A stretch of 52,500 bases of DNA, taken from NCBI GenBank assembly GCA_009760855.2, contig WPIO01000132.1:350001-402500 (forward strand), in the 5' to 3' direction. The stretch is from Cristatella mucedo. Its lineage: Eukaryota > Bryozoa > Phylactolaemata > Cristatellidae. A program made the translations under genes and the position numbers. Positions 10,166 through 30,526 of this stretch are shown piece by piece; the first letter of the stretch is position 1, and each line of letters starts with the position of its first letter. Under the pieces are notes generated by a model. It worked only from the letters and a program-made list of their open reading frames with translations, was not told where the DNA came from and searched no databases.

Positions 10166-11856
10166 GACAGAGAAAATAGGGTCAAAAGGACTGGTTTTCT
10201 TCTTTAGTTGGGATATGAACCTCGGGACGAGGTCACTAGTGACACCCTGGAATATGGGCATTGAGGTGCTGCGAGAAATTGAGGGACAGCATTCCAGGGG
10301 GGCATGCTGCTATCGTAGGGATGGACCCCCCGATCTTGTCAATCATCCGGACAAAGAAGCCAGGGAAGCGATCTGCTGGATCATCACAAGGATCATCAGG
10401 TAAGGAGCTAACCTGAAAGTGGTTGAGACAACGGTTGATCGTCGACATCAGCGTTTTTGGATTGTGCATCTATGATATAACAATGTTATTTATTGGAACT
10501 AGACTTGCTCTTTGCTAGGACCGATTATTACAATCTACAGTAATCCTCGTATGCCTGGCCATGGACCGTCAGCCCTGATCTTGTGTATACGTTTTCAAGC
10601 TTGGGCTTACTAGACCTGGCTAGTTTAATCTCTGTAGTAAGCCATAAGCCGTCTAGGCGAGGGCTCACATTGCACCTAGTCAGAGGTGCAAACTCGTCGA
10701 GCGTGTCAGCTTGTTCCGTGTTGTAGCATTCTACCAATGACAGGTCGGAAGGAGCCTTAGAGGCGAAGCACATTATTCTAGCACGAACATCACCAATTTA
10801 AAGGTCTTGAGGTTTTGCGATTCACGTGTGATTTTAAATGAGGAGGAGGAGGGCACACATTTTAGACAGCTTTACATCTGCAAGTGGTCAGATAAGCAGG
10901 ATTCGTTAATAATTGGTGATAAAAAAAAGTGCAATTGTATGAGAAAATGTAGTCGAGTGTGTGACCCTTGATGTGATTAGGGCCGTGCACATGAGCCAGA
11001 AGAGACAATGAGTCAGTCAGTGCACGAAAGTCGTGCTGAAGGCGTCAGATGAGTTATCAAAGTGAATGCTTAAATCACCCACAGTGAGGAAAGATCGATT
11101 TCTTGAACAGAGAATTGAAATGAGATCATGAAAATCTGAGATAAAGAAGGACTTGGTATCTGGTTGGAGATAGACTACTGCCACCATCGGTAGCTTGTCG
11201 TCGGGTGAAATCAAGGCAATAGATTCGATAGATCGCTTCGAGTGTACTGCAAATGGCTTGAAGTCGAAATTCGAGGACATGCTAATAGGAACTCCACATC
11301 TAATTTATTGATGTAGGGGTTTGAAAGAAAGAGAAACCAGCCGAGGTGGCCTCAATAATTGTCGGCCGTTTTTCCGATTTGAGCCAAGTTTCACTCAAGG
11401 CGAGCAGGTCGAGATCATTTCAGAAATAAGGTCGCCTATTACTAGGGGTCTATTGTACATTGAGCAAGGATTTGAAAGACACGCCTTAAGTTGGGCCGCC
11501 GGAGTTACAATAGGCCTGAGGACCACCATGTTAGAGAGATTCACAGTAACGTTTGAGGGGCAACGTGCTGAGCGGTTCGAGACAATGCTCGGTATACCGA
11601 ACGAGTGGGTACTCAGCTCTCAGCTCCAGCCAAACGAGCAGCGTCTCAGCTCGGGGCCCTCGGGTCCCTGCGGCGGCTCCGGGGGTGCTTTTCTTTTGTT
11701 AATGCATAATTCAAAGATCTTAGCGACATCAATAGCATCTAGGAATGCATTTGAACTACGATAACGAAGCAATAATAAGCGGGCACGATCATTGCTAACT
11801 TGCAATTTACTAGCTTCCGGCATATCTAAGGCTGCCTCTGGCCCATGGAGCCCGAA

Positions 11857-12225
11857 GCGATAAGCTTTGAAGTCGATATACACTTTGACTGGCAGCCAGT
11901 GCAGGTCGGTGGGAAGTGGTGTGACGTGGCCACTGGGACGCTCATGCCAGATGAGTCTGGCTGCAGAGTTTTGCACCAGCAGTAAGCCCCTGATTGCACG
12001 TGCCGGTAGATCTGCAAGCAGTGAGTTACAGAAGTCGAGACGGGATGTCACAAAACCATGGACCAATTTAGATTTAATATCCCTGTCTAGGAAAGCCCAA
12101 ATTTTAGCAATGCTATGTAACTGAAAGTAGGCAGACTTGACTGTGGAGCTAATGTTGTTGTCTAATGAAAGGTCACTTTGGAACAGGACACCTAGATTTC
12201 GTGCAGATTCACCAGATCTTCTGGC
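11857..12225 (-). mobile_element. Oldest LINE of the nest (copy C), 5' part
   Basis: On the minus strand the frame reads ESARNLGVLFQSDLSLD, then [29 protein letters not shown] and LHWLPV, breaking off at IDFK. This is the ORF2 C-terminal region of the same LINE family, more diverged than copies A and B. It continues at 7,357 after the copy D insertion. Confidence 0.75.
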
Positions 12226-12229
12226 CGCT

Positions 12230-12838
12230 GCACTTGGCCTACCACCAGTCGCCGAAAACAGCATAGCTGAGTGACATTACTGCCCGACTGCATTCGGCCT
12301 TTAAGCGATTGAGCGCCACTCGAAGACGAGAGCCAACGGACCCTACTTAGGGCACTGTGACAGCTCTGCAGAGTCACCTAGTCTACTGAGGAGCCCGTGT
12401 CATATGCCGCGAGTCGCCAAATGCAGCAAGTTCAGGCGAATAACGGAGAGGAATCGCGGGGAAATTTCTAGATGATCGCTAGTCCTCGTGACTGTGTCAG
12501 GGCAGTTCTCCTTACGACGTACTTGAACCTGCTGCCGTCGACCGAATATAACAAATAGTGTAACCTGGGTCCCAATTAGCCAGCCAAGTTCCTGCCCGTC
12601 TGCAAAACAGTCGTCCGACCACTCAGTGGCTGAGATCGTGACAATACTAGATCATGAGAAACTAAGCAACTTCTGAGCAGTTTCATTTCTGCCATCTTTA
12701 TCCAGACAGCTTGACTGAGTCGTCGCCCAGGAGTTACAGGCTTACACAACATCATCAGATCGTGCTAGAAAGTTTCAATCGCGGTTTCGGTGCTTATTAT
12801 TCAGCTTAGACTGCTCTGCTTCGGGCTTGCAATGACCC
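12230..12838. other. Unassigned sequence
   Basis: Nothing recognised on either strand. Confidence 0.45.
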
Positions 12839-12839
12839 T

Positions 12840-13115
12840 CGGAACAAATGACCAGGATAGAATGGCCTCTGTGCTAGTTTTTCTAGGTCTCTCTGCAGCA
12901 TTTGACTAATACACGGAGAGCTCTTAAAGACTGGGTTGCCAATGGGAAGTTTGGTCTCTAAGATCTGCTTGTTTTCACTGTCCACACTCACCCTCTGGCC
13001 AACGTCCTTGTCAGCCCCTGTCTTGGCATTCATCTCTATGCCGATGACTCTTAGCTTAATTTCCTCTCCTTTCGCCCTTCTGCTCTGCGTTGCGGATCTT
13101 AGAGAGCCAACTTGG
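12840..13115 (+). pseudogene. Old LINE reverse-transcriptase fragment
   Basis: Frame-broken remnant. Motif A survives as ASVLVFLGLSAAFD (first Asp changed to Gly) at about 12,862-12,909. Then comes a deletion. Motif B survives as a GSLVSKICLFSLSTLTL-like stretch, and motif C as GIHLYADDS at about 13,025-13,051 in another frame, followed at once by a stop. CR1/L2-like, but more diverged than the main family. Confidence 0.7.
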
Positions 13116-13351
13116 TTTGGTTGTCATGATATGGCATCAGCATTAGCATGACCTTCTGACCCCTTGTATGACATGGTATATGCATGTGCAGACAGCATCG
13201 TGGCACCAACGGTGCATGTGTGCTGCAGCAATAGGAAAAATGCCTATCTTTGAGCCAAGGATAGTGGTGGGAGGGTGCTGATCGGTAACAGCAGGAATTG
13301 CTAGCCACATAAATATAGGTGAAATTGCGTACTACCGAAAATTAGTTATAA

Positions 13352-13352
13352 G

Positions 13353-13409
<57 letters not shown>
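13352..13409. repeat. TC microsatellite
   Basis: Pure CT/TC repeat of about 55 bases, directly upstream of a LINE 3' UTR fragment. Confidence 0.95.
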
Positions 13410-13412
<3 letters not shown>

Positions 13413-13595
13413 CTGATTGTGCTTATGCGCACTTACACTGTGCATGCTACCACTAACCATGTTGTGCTTGCTGTCATTGAGTATGCTAACTATTCGATCA
13501 TGCTTCCTTTGCAGCATATGTAAAGTACCTAGAAAGAGATTAAGTTTTCTGAGGTCGTTATACAAATTTATTATTATCATTATTATTATTAATCT
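13410..13595 (+). mobile_element. LINE 3' UTR and tail fragment
   Basis: Matches the family 3' UTR (ACACTGTGCATGCTACCACTA, given as ACACTGTGCATGC and ACCACTAACC) and tail (AAGTACCTAGAAAGAGATTA), ending in ATT repeats at about 13,568-13,590. Confidence 0.8.
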
Positions 13596-14309
13596 GAGAA
13601 TAGTTTTACTTTCTAGTGGACAGCTTATGAGGAGCAGGGTCAATGGGCCACTCCTGTCCCTTAGCTAATCGATGGGACAAAATGACACTCAGTCCATAGG
13701 ATGACCTGTCACCAGCCAACAAGAGCATCTCATAGGAGTTGCACGCTGCCAGAATGCTCTCTGAATTAATCATTTCCTTTACAGCTTTAAATGCATGTTG
13801 GCAAGGAATGGCCCATAGCCACCTGCTTTGCTTTTGGAGCAATTCGTGCAAGGGATGCAACACCTGTGCCAAATTGGGCAAGAACGTCTGGTGGTAGTAT
13901 TGCGTCATCCCTATCAATGACCGGAGCCAATCGACGTCCATAGACGGGAGACCATTGTTATGGCTGCCACTGGGTTCTCAGTAGAATGTATGCCATTGTC
14001 TCTTTATTCGGGGCCCAAGGTAAACTATCAAAGCATATCGTCTTTAAAGGTGGCATGCTTCTCTTTGAATACTCGAAGGCCGGCACCTGGCGGTTTTGCC
14101 AACACCGAGGCAAGATATGTATGTGAGAAGCCCGGTTCTTTCCCATCCCATCACAAAAATATCGTCCTGGTAGCACAATACACTTGGCAGCCACGATAGA
14201 AAGTCATCTATTGCCTTTTGGTGACCAGCCGGAGCAGAGACAACACCAAACGGTAAGCTGTTGTATTTGACAAGGACCTTGTGCATATGATAGCAACGCC
14301 AGCTCTGGG

Positions 14310-14412
14310 TCCATGCTCAAGCGATCGTGCTTCTTTTGCAGCAATTGTAAAGTGCCTAGAAAGAGATTGGATTCACTGAGGGTGCTATTTCACATGCATT
14401 GTTATTATTATT
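14310..14412 (+). mobile_element. LINE/SINE 3' tail inserted in the gypsy fragment
   Basis: Opposite in orientation to the gypsy remnant. It reads TTTTGCAGCAATTGTAAAGTG, given as TTGCAGCAATTG and AAGTGCCTAG, then AGAAAGAGATTGGATTC and ATT repeats. It splits the RT between motif A and the YNSLPFG segment. Confidence 0.75.
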
Positions 14413-14635
14413 ACAAACTCAATCTGCATAAACGAATGCGACGAGTCTAGCTTTAAAAATAAGGCCCGCCATTAAAATGTCTAGTGTAAGTCATCTATCA
14501 AACGCATCGGATGTGAGTCAATAATGAGCCAAGTGTTCAACATCGCTTTTAATGAAATACAGCGGTGGATCGAGCCGTATGGCTTAGTTACTATCCCTTT
14601 TGGAGGTCGCCCATACGCTCTGCTCGTTCCGTGAA

Positions 14636-14748
14636 ATGCCCCCCTCAGAGGGTCCCCCTCAGAGTGTACCCCGTCAATGTCCTTCCTCAGAGTGTACCCC
14701 GTCAGAGTGTACACCTCAAATTGTCCCCCTCAGACTGTCCTTTACTTA
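14636..14748. repeat. Degenerate CCCTCAGAGTGTA minisatellite
   Basis: About six imperfect units of 15-19 bases (CCCCTCAGAGTGTA variants) lie within the gypsy RT. They interrupt the region between the VEAEL linker and the RT start. Confidence 0.75.
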
Positions 14749-15535
14749 GCTCAGCCTCGACAATCTCTCGTACAGCAAATGTATGGCGAACTTTGATAGT
14801 TAATATGCAGCAGTACAGCATTTTCTTGAACATGCATCTTTGCTTTGAAGCCGTTGAACTTACCCAACGTCGAGTGGAAGCGATCGTCATACATTGACAG
14901 AAGAGCGCCCAAGTCTCGATATTCGGTTAACAAACAAAAAGAAACCATCAAGCTCAGAATCCAGATCGGAAGCCGCCATCCAACCTTGACCGACCAGAGG
15001 TACTTTAAAGTCGAGCCTTGACCTTGTTTTCTTCGTATTCAGCTTTCGGAGGGATTGTGCCAATAAGAAATATATCCGCAGTAACACCACGTGGGCTTGG
15101 CTTAATATTTCTAGGCTTGTGGGGAAGCTGTGGACAGACCCACTCATAATCTTGCAAGGAAATCGTAGCCATGCTCAATCCCGTGCCAAATCCCCGCACG
15201 ATCCAGTGAAAATTGCTCGGTCAAAGACGTTTCGACCATTCGAAATGTCGAATGTTTCGACCAGGGACGATGGTTTGACTCCCGGCAGGGGCGAAAGTTG
15301 CGGCTTCAGAGTTCCCGATAATAACAATTGCAAGTTACTTGTAACTTGCATCTGAAGTGAACTTCATTTCCATACCTTGCTCTACAACTCCCTGCAAGAC
15401 CAGAAAAAAACGAGGGATTAGTGATATATGCAGCCTCATGCTTAGACAAGCAAGCAAAAGCACGCACGCACAAAGATGAGACCAGCATGCTAAAGCACAC
15501 AAGAAGACACTCGGAGCTACCGGTGAGGAGCAATA

Positions 15536-15660
15536 ATTACAAAACTACATTTGCATAGCACCCTCAAAGAACTGGCTCTCTTTCTAGGCACTTTGAAGAT
15601 GCTGTACAGAAAGTATTACCAAATGATTGGTTGCAACATGCACAAGCAGCCCGCTTTGTG
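15536..15660 (-). mobile_element. SINE family 1-type 3' tail fragment
   Basis: Reversed tail (CATTTGCATAGCACCCTCA, AGAACTGGCTCTCTTTCTAG) followed by GTACAGAAAGTATTACCAAATGATTGG, given as GTACAGAAAGTATTACC and AATGATTGG. This is the same 3' module as in the full SINE at 30,527-30,822. No head is present. Confidence 0.7.
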
Positions 15661-15671
15661 GGTTTAAGAGT

Positions 15672-15855
15672 TGGGCATTTACTAAAAGAGGCAATGGGAC
15701 TTCTCGGTGTAGCCGAAACTTCGTATTTTGCACTAGTTTAGCTGCAGGCATGAATCGTTTTTCATGCGTACTTTTTTGTTAGAGCTTGAGCTCACTTTTA
15801 CACATACGCAGGATAAATATGAAACTCTTGCTAGAAAGCGAGTGAAGTTCGCCTG
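15672..15855 (-). repeat. Unclassified dispersed repeat Y, copy 2
   Basis: Reverse-complement counterpart of 4,001-4,185, colinear over about 180 bases with moderate divergence. Both copies lie next to SINE family 1 sequence. Confidence 0.7.
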
Positions 15856-15859
15856 AAGA

Positions 15860-17200
15860 ACACGAATTTAAGGCAAATTAAACGGACCAGCATCAAGTGG
15901 TATCTGACTAGAAGCAGCGTAAAAACTGAAATTCTGAGCCCTACTACAATTGATTACTCTTAGCAAACTCGTAGAAGGCTCGCTGCAGAGATTGCATTTT
16001 TCAATTATTTGTGTGCATTCACCGCGGTAAGCAATGACGTCTCAGACCAACTACACTGCTGCACCCCCAAATAACGCCCACCGTTTCTATTCAGCTTGAT
16101 CAGTGTTCCCTGTCGCACCATCCCTGACCTAAATGCTGGGCTGAACTTGCGGTCTAAGGAAAATGTAGCATTAATTCTCATTTACTATGAAATAAAGCCA
16201 CATCGAAGCCACCGGCTGCACCCCGACCGCGATAATCGCCAGCGAAAGTAGACGGCAGTCTACGCTTGCTGGCTCTTTCTCTTTCTCTTCTCTTCTCTAG
16301 ATGCTCTTCCATGAATGGCTTGAATTTCTGGCGATGAGCACGTACGCAAGCGGCGTTCAATGAGCTTCATGCTGCGCCAGTGCGATCTAACAAGTGACGA
16401 CGTCCGAACGCTACGAGTGTGTTGCAGATGTTCAGGGTGGTCGATGTCGGCTCCAGAGTTGCATTAATTGGCCATCGCAATTTTGGATTGGTTTCTTTGG
16501 CTCTGGCTGTGGTCAGTCAGCCACTCTTTCTGATCGAAAGACCGCACGGAATGATCCCGTCTCGCCAAATAAAAGTCTTCCCACGTCGATACTTGCTTGT
16601 GTCGCTGTGCAAGCGACGGCTGATACCTATTTCCATATCAGGTCTCTGAGGTTAGGAGTGTCAGATGGTCGATATCGATTCACTGTTGGCTAAGCTACTC
16701 TGCCTTTTGGTGGCTTGATTGCTGTTCTTGAAGGCTTTGTAGACAGCCAGAAGCAGGGGAAACTGTCTTTAGAGCTGGTGAATGCTCGTCGCTTGCTACT
16801 ACTAAATCATTAATGTGGCATGACTGCACACCCAGCAGGTTACAAGTACAAGGCTCTCACCAAACGATCCACTGCCACGCAGCTGCATTGTGTCCCTACG
16901 GATGCATTCTACAACAATGGCTTCCCTGGACTTCGGTCAATGGAAAGCAAGTTCGCACATCTATAGCATATCAGTGATAGGGTATGTGTCAGACTAGAGC
17001 ATATACACTTGGCGCCTTTTTATGGCTAAATATTGCTTAGCTTAAGAGCTTGCTGAAAGTTCATTCAAGCTGATCGGCTAAAACAACCTTGTTGCACGCG
17101 ACTGTATCATGAATTTCTTAACATGATTCAGGTGGTCTGACATAAAACACTTTTTTTGCAGTATGGTAATGCTTCACATTTGTAAAATATATGAGTATAG
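15860..17200. other. Intergenic sequence 3' of the kinase gene
   Basis: No gene or repeat recognised. Short open frames near 16,394-16,693 have no visible similarity. Confidence 0.45.
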
Positions 17201-17213
17201 TAGTCTGGCAATA

Positions 17214-17219
17214 TTTATT
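17214..17219 (-). promoter_or_regulatory. Candidate poly(A) signal of the kinase gene
   Basis: TTTATT on the plus strand reads AATAAA on the minus strand, about 715 bases after the kinase stop codon. It is the best canonical signal seen downstream and would give a 3' UTR of roughly 0.73 kb. It has not been verified by transcripts. Confidence 0.5.
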
Positions 17220-17266
17220 GCGAGTCCAGCAAAATAAATTACTCAAAATAGATAACAAGGATTGTA

Positions 17267-17677
17267 TCACTTACATGGACAGCAATCTGCAAACAGAAGG
17301 CCAACAGCCTCTGCGACTCTGACGTCAGTCGAGGGATGCACAGGTACAGAGGGAAAAATATGTGTACCGGTGGCTAACAACAGGGACTGCACTTTCTCAA
17401 GACCATCGCACGTGCACATTGCCAACTGACAGGGTCGTTGCACTACTAACCGATTACCGGTCATAGTTAGCGCATGATATGGCACCAGACCAGGACCTTC
17501 ATTTCGGCACTGCTTCCCCAAAGGGTCCACGTTCAAAGTCTGTGGGCTGCTAGTGAAATGCCGGGTGAGTACCATCTCATGTGTAGTCGAGAGCGAAGCC
17601 TGGACAAGAACTGAGATCAGGTACACGAGAAATAAGGTTAGGAAGGGCTTGGTTGTAACAGCTCTCCTTCTGGCCAT
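17267..17677 (-). CDS. Possible small secreted protein (136 residues), unrecognised
   Basis: This is a minus-strand open frame starting at the first ATG (17,677) of a longer open stretch. The N-terminus looks like a signal peptide: basic MARRRAVTTK, a hydrophobic core (LTLFLVYLISVLV), then small residues (QASLS). The remainder, about 105 residues, has seven cysteines, including DCCPCK at the end. I recognise no family. It lies entirely within the expected 3' UTR of the kinase transcript, on the same strand. It could be a downstream exon or gene, or simply a chance frame. The context before the ATG (C at -3, G at +4) is only moderate. Confidence 0.25.
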   Translation of the reverse strand: MARRRAVTTKPFLTLFLVYLISVLVQASLSTTHEMVLTRHFTSSPQTLNVDPLGKQCRNEGPGLVPYHALTMTGNRLVVQRPCQLAMCTCDGLEKVQSLLLATGTHIFPSVPVHPSTDVRVAEAVGLLFADCCPCK

Positions 17678-17931
17678 TGGAGATAGCCTGCCACAGAAGG
17701 GACGGATGGCAGACTTGAGCGCTCGTTCACTGGTCTGCACAGCACGAAGCCGATGAGCTGTCGCCTCGGAATGACTAACAGAGCACGTCTCGAGGCTGCA
17801 GCAAGTCGGCCATGGAAGCACGATAACTGACAGCTTGTTACAAAGATGGCATCTTCAGCATGCCGAGTCTGCTAGCCGGGCATCCTCGTCATTCGGCAGC
17901 CAAAAAAATCTAGCTAGTGCCGCCGGCGCTG

Positions 17932-27965
<10,034 letters not shown>

Positions 27966-28260
27966 CGTGGCATCGGTACGAACCTAAGATTCCACTCTAG
28001 ACGGCAGCGCTCTCGGAGCCTTCGCGGAGGGGCATGCAGCCGCCACGCCGTCAGAATGAAGAGCGGCCGACTATTGACGCAGGTCGTGCCGGCGGGTAAA
28101 GCTGTCCACGTGCCTCGCTCTAGGATGCTGACGTCACCTGCCAGTTAGGTTGAACCAGCCAATGAACGCATTCCACCAAGCCCAGCTGATCCCCAGCGGC
28201 TGGCTCTGCCTCCTCCCTCCCCCCCCCCGCCGTCGCTCGACCGCCGCCGATTCCTAGTCA
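27966..28260 (-). promoter_or_regulatory. Putative NUAK 5' UTR and promoter region
   Basis: A GC-rich stretch directly upstream of exon 1, bounded by a SINE at 28,262. It contains a full palindromic CRE (TGACGTCA, 28,129-28,136), a CACGTG E-box (28,107-28,112), a CCAAT box (28,159-28,163) and a C-rich/CCGCC run near 28,215-28,250. No TATA box is evident. Factor binding is inferred from motifs only. Confidence 0.45.
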
Positions 28261-28261
28261 C

Positions 28262-28407
28262 ATATATGAATATATAATTCATTTGTATAGCGCCCTAAAA
28301 GAAATTAATCACTATTCAGATGCTTCACATATGCCTCGGGGCTCGAGCCCGCGACCTCAGCCAGACCTTGGTCGGGGCGAGCACCTTAACCGCTGCACCG
28401 AACCAGT
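28262..28407 (-). mobile_element. tRNA-derived SINE, family 2, copy 2
   Basis: On the minus strand it has the A-box-like GTGCAGCGGTTAAGGTG near 28,383-28,400 and the B-box-like GGGCTCGAGCCCC near 28,338-28,351. A tail follows: CATATGTGAAGCATC, TTTTAGGGCGCTATACAAATG. This is the clearest copy of the family and borders the kinase promoter region. Confidence 0.8.
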
Positions 28408-28409
28408 CA

Positions 28410-29425
28410 TTTACTCAGAACCTCTTGCTGTTCAGTTACGAAACCGTTGGGTACTTGAAAGCAGAGTCGAAGCAGAGTTCTTGGTGAATTGCTGTGCTCG
28501 GATTGCGGTCACCGCTCCGACTCCTTGCCCCGAGAGCTGGTCCCTCGAAGCCGACATGCAACTCCTGCAGCCACGCATATTTCAGTCTGAATAATTAGTG
28601 AGCTATCGATCAATAAATCCGCATCTTGTTAATGAGCGTCGCACGATCTTGACAGCAAGAAAACACTGCTGGTCGTCGTGCGGCGCGACAATGACGAACT
28701 CGTGCTTATTAAACGACCGCAGATTCCTCGGTCGTGGGCGAGCGTCAGCGAGCGAGACTTCTGTGCTCTAGGGGCCAGGAAGCGAACAATGTATGCGCTT
28801 TAATATGGCGTCTAAATTTGTGCGGCGCTCCAGACTTTTCCTCTGAGCCTTAGTCCTGGTGCGTCTCAATCTACGTCGTCATTCAAACTATTCAAACTTT
28901 GATGAAAACAGGCGTAGATTTCCGCAGCCGCTACGAATATGAGCTTCACATCAAAGCGAATGAACTGTGCGGTATGAAGCCACTTTTGCTCGGCGGGCCT
29001 TAGATTACCCGCCTGTCCTTAGCGAGAGCACCGTCAATACTCGTGCTCTCTCTCTCGCGCGCGCGCCAGTGGCGAAGAGCAGCCAACTCTTTTGCCGCGA
29101 TCTTCGAACGACTGAGATCCTGGGTTTGGTGCGGCCGACCAATTACATGCGAATGCATCTTTTGGCAGTCGTACCTAGCTGATCTTCGACAAGAACTAAT
29201 CCCCCCCGTCATGAGGTTATGAGATGAAGGCTCGTGTGCCTTTGTGGCAAAGACCTCCATGACTGTCCTGCCGAGACATGGCAGCGACCAGTGAACCCTG
29301 CTTTGTCATGGCCCTAGACTTCGGCGATTCAACAGCATGTCTTCTCTTCATCAGGCGTTTACTTTTCCTAACCCAATCAAAGTCACTGCTTTCTGCCAGA
29401 TCACTGATATCAAAGTGCAGATCAC
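28410..29425. other. Unassigned sequence
   Basis: Nothing recognised beyond short overlapping open frames. Confidence 0.45.
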
Positions 29426-29427
29426 TC

Positions 29428-29451
29428 TCCCTCCCTCCCCCCTCTCTCTCT

Positions 29452-29510
<59 letters not shown>

Positions 29511-29526
29511 TCTATCTCTATCTCTC
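29428..29526. repeat. TC/CCT microsatellite
   Basis: Imperfect CCCT/CT start, then a pure TC run of about 50 bases. Confidence 0.95.
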
Positions 29527-29529
29527 ACA

Positions 29530-30180
29530 CATATTATGGCAACTGAGTTATACATGTAGATTATAGACACGTATATTATCCATAATACATGAATAGTATA
29601 CATTATACGTGTAGTATATTTTACGTCATACACGGACTGCGTTATATGCATGCTGGCTCATGTAGGAAGCAATGCTGCAGTTAAAATATATTAACCACCC
29701 GGATCGCCTACCGACACTCCACCAGTAATAGTCCTGCAAAGGAATTAAATGAAACTGAAGCATGCGAATGTCAAAAATAAGCATCAAATAATTTTATAGC
29801 TCACCGTACGTCGGACTACATCATCAAAACACTGTAACACTTTATAATAAACCTCGCGACGACATTGGTAGCGATTAATTACACTGGGAAGGCTTCGTCA
29901 GCAACTGGAAGTTTAAAAGGATTGAGACAGCTAAGCAGGCATATTTGTTCGTGAGAACACTTGTCCTACGACATGAAAGCCACAAGTTTGTTGCTTACAG
30001 CTTAGCTGCGAGCTTTAGTGCAGAGTTAGCCAGGTGAATCTCTTTCATATGACCCGGATCATATATAGCATTCTGTTATCTTTTAGCGAGCCCCCCACCT
30101 TAAAAGCCATTTACCTGGTCGCTGTTTCTTTTATTTAATGGGGGTAACTGCTACAAACAACGTAAATTATCAAGCATGAT
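29530..30180. other. AT-rich unassigned sequence
   Basis: No gene or repeat family recognised. Confidence 0.45.
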
Positions 30181-30182
30181 AT

Positions 30183-30300
30183 TACTCACGATTCAATTGT
30201 ATTTCCCTTTGCAGCAAATGTACAGCGCCTAGAAAGAGATTGAGTTCTCTGAGGGCGCTTTATCAAGTGAATTATTATTATTATTATTATAAGTCAAATT
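30183..30300 (+). mobile_element. LINE/SINE 3' tail fragment
   Basis: TTTCCCTTTGCAGCAAATG, GCGCCTAGAAAGAGATTGAG, TTCTCTGAGGGCGCTTTATC, then ATT repeats to about 30,290. Close to the SINE copy at 7,165-7,275. Confidence 0.8.
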
Positions 30301-30526
30301 TATCCCTTAGCAAGCCAATATACCCAAATCCGGCAGAGCTCGAGAGATCGTCAACAAAATTTTCTCTTTCTTGTGATCAAGCAAATTGCAGCAATCAAGA
30401 TTACAATCATTTTATTTGGCCTTATAGGGATTTTAACCCTTCAAGCTCTTGGGAGTTACATACTCACACAATCTAGGGCAGAACTTACCACCACATAGAC
30501 TGTGTTTGTGTTCTCATTCCTTTGCC
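30301..30526. other. Unassigned AT-rich sequence
   Basis: No feature recognised. Confidence 0.4.

Larger units (their letters stand above)
7358..11856 (-). mobile_element. Near-full-length CR1/L2-like LINE (copy D), interrupted by copy B
   Basis: About 3.4 kb without the insert. From its 5' end on the minus strand it encodes several parts. A leader region lies near 11,820-11,620. An apurinic-type endonuclease domain follows, with NDLDLLALSETWLK around 11,440-11,400 and SFLTVGDLSIHFDN around 11,100-11,060. A linker (DEFAPLTRC, LTVHGQAYEDY, 10,773-10,528) leads to the pre-RT region PDDPCDD (near 10,410). Beyond the insert come the reverse transcriptase (9,001-8,267; LLLLDLSVASDTID, YGVPQGSVLG, FHFYADDTW), a C-terminal domain and a 3' tail with ATT repeats at about 7,361-7,400. 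Several frameshifts and stops make it inactive. It sits inside copy C, flanked by TTACCGC (7,351-7,357) and TTATCGC (11,857-11,863). Confidence 0.85.
13606..15200 (-). pseudogene. Decayed Ty3/gypsy LTR-retrotransposon pol fragment
   Basis: Minus-strand order is that of a Ty3/gypsy polyprotein. A weak protease-like stretch lies at 15,050-14,900. Next is the linker before RT (VRHTFAVREIVEAELSK, about 14,790-14,740). RT start motifs follow (GIVTKPYGSIHRC near 14,590 and LIIDSHPMRLIDDL near 14,500), then motif A as KLDSSHSFMQIEF near 14,440. After an inserted LINE tail come YNSLPFGVVSAPAGHQKAID and the YQDD catalytic box at 14,161-14,172. The RT/RNase H connection (LRSLIGMTQYYHQTFLPNL, 13,941-13,606) closes it with SYGLSVILSH. 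Multiple frameshifts and stops; no LTRs found. Confidence 0.8.
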
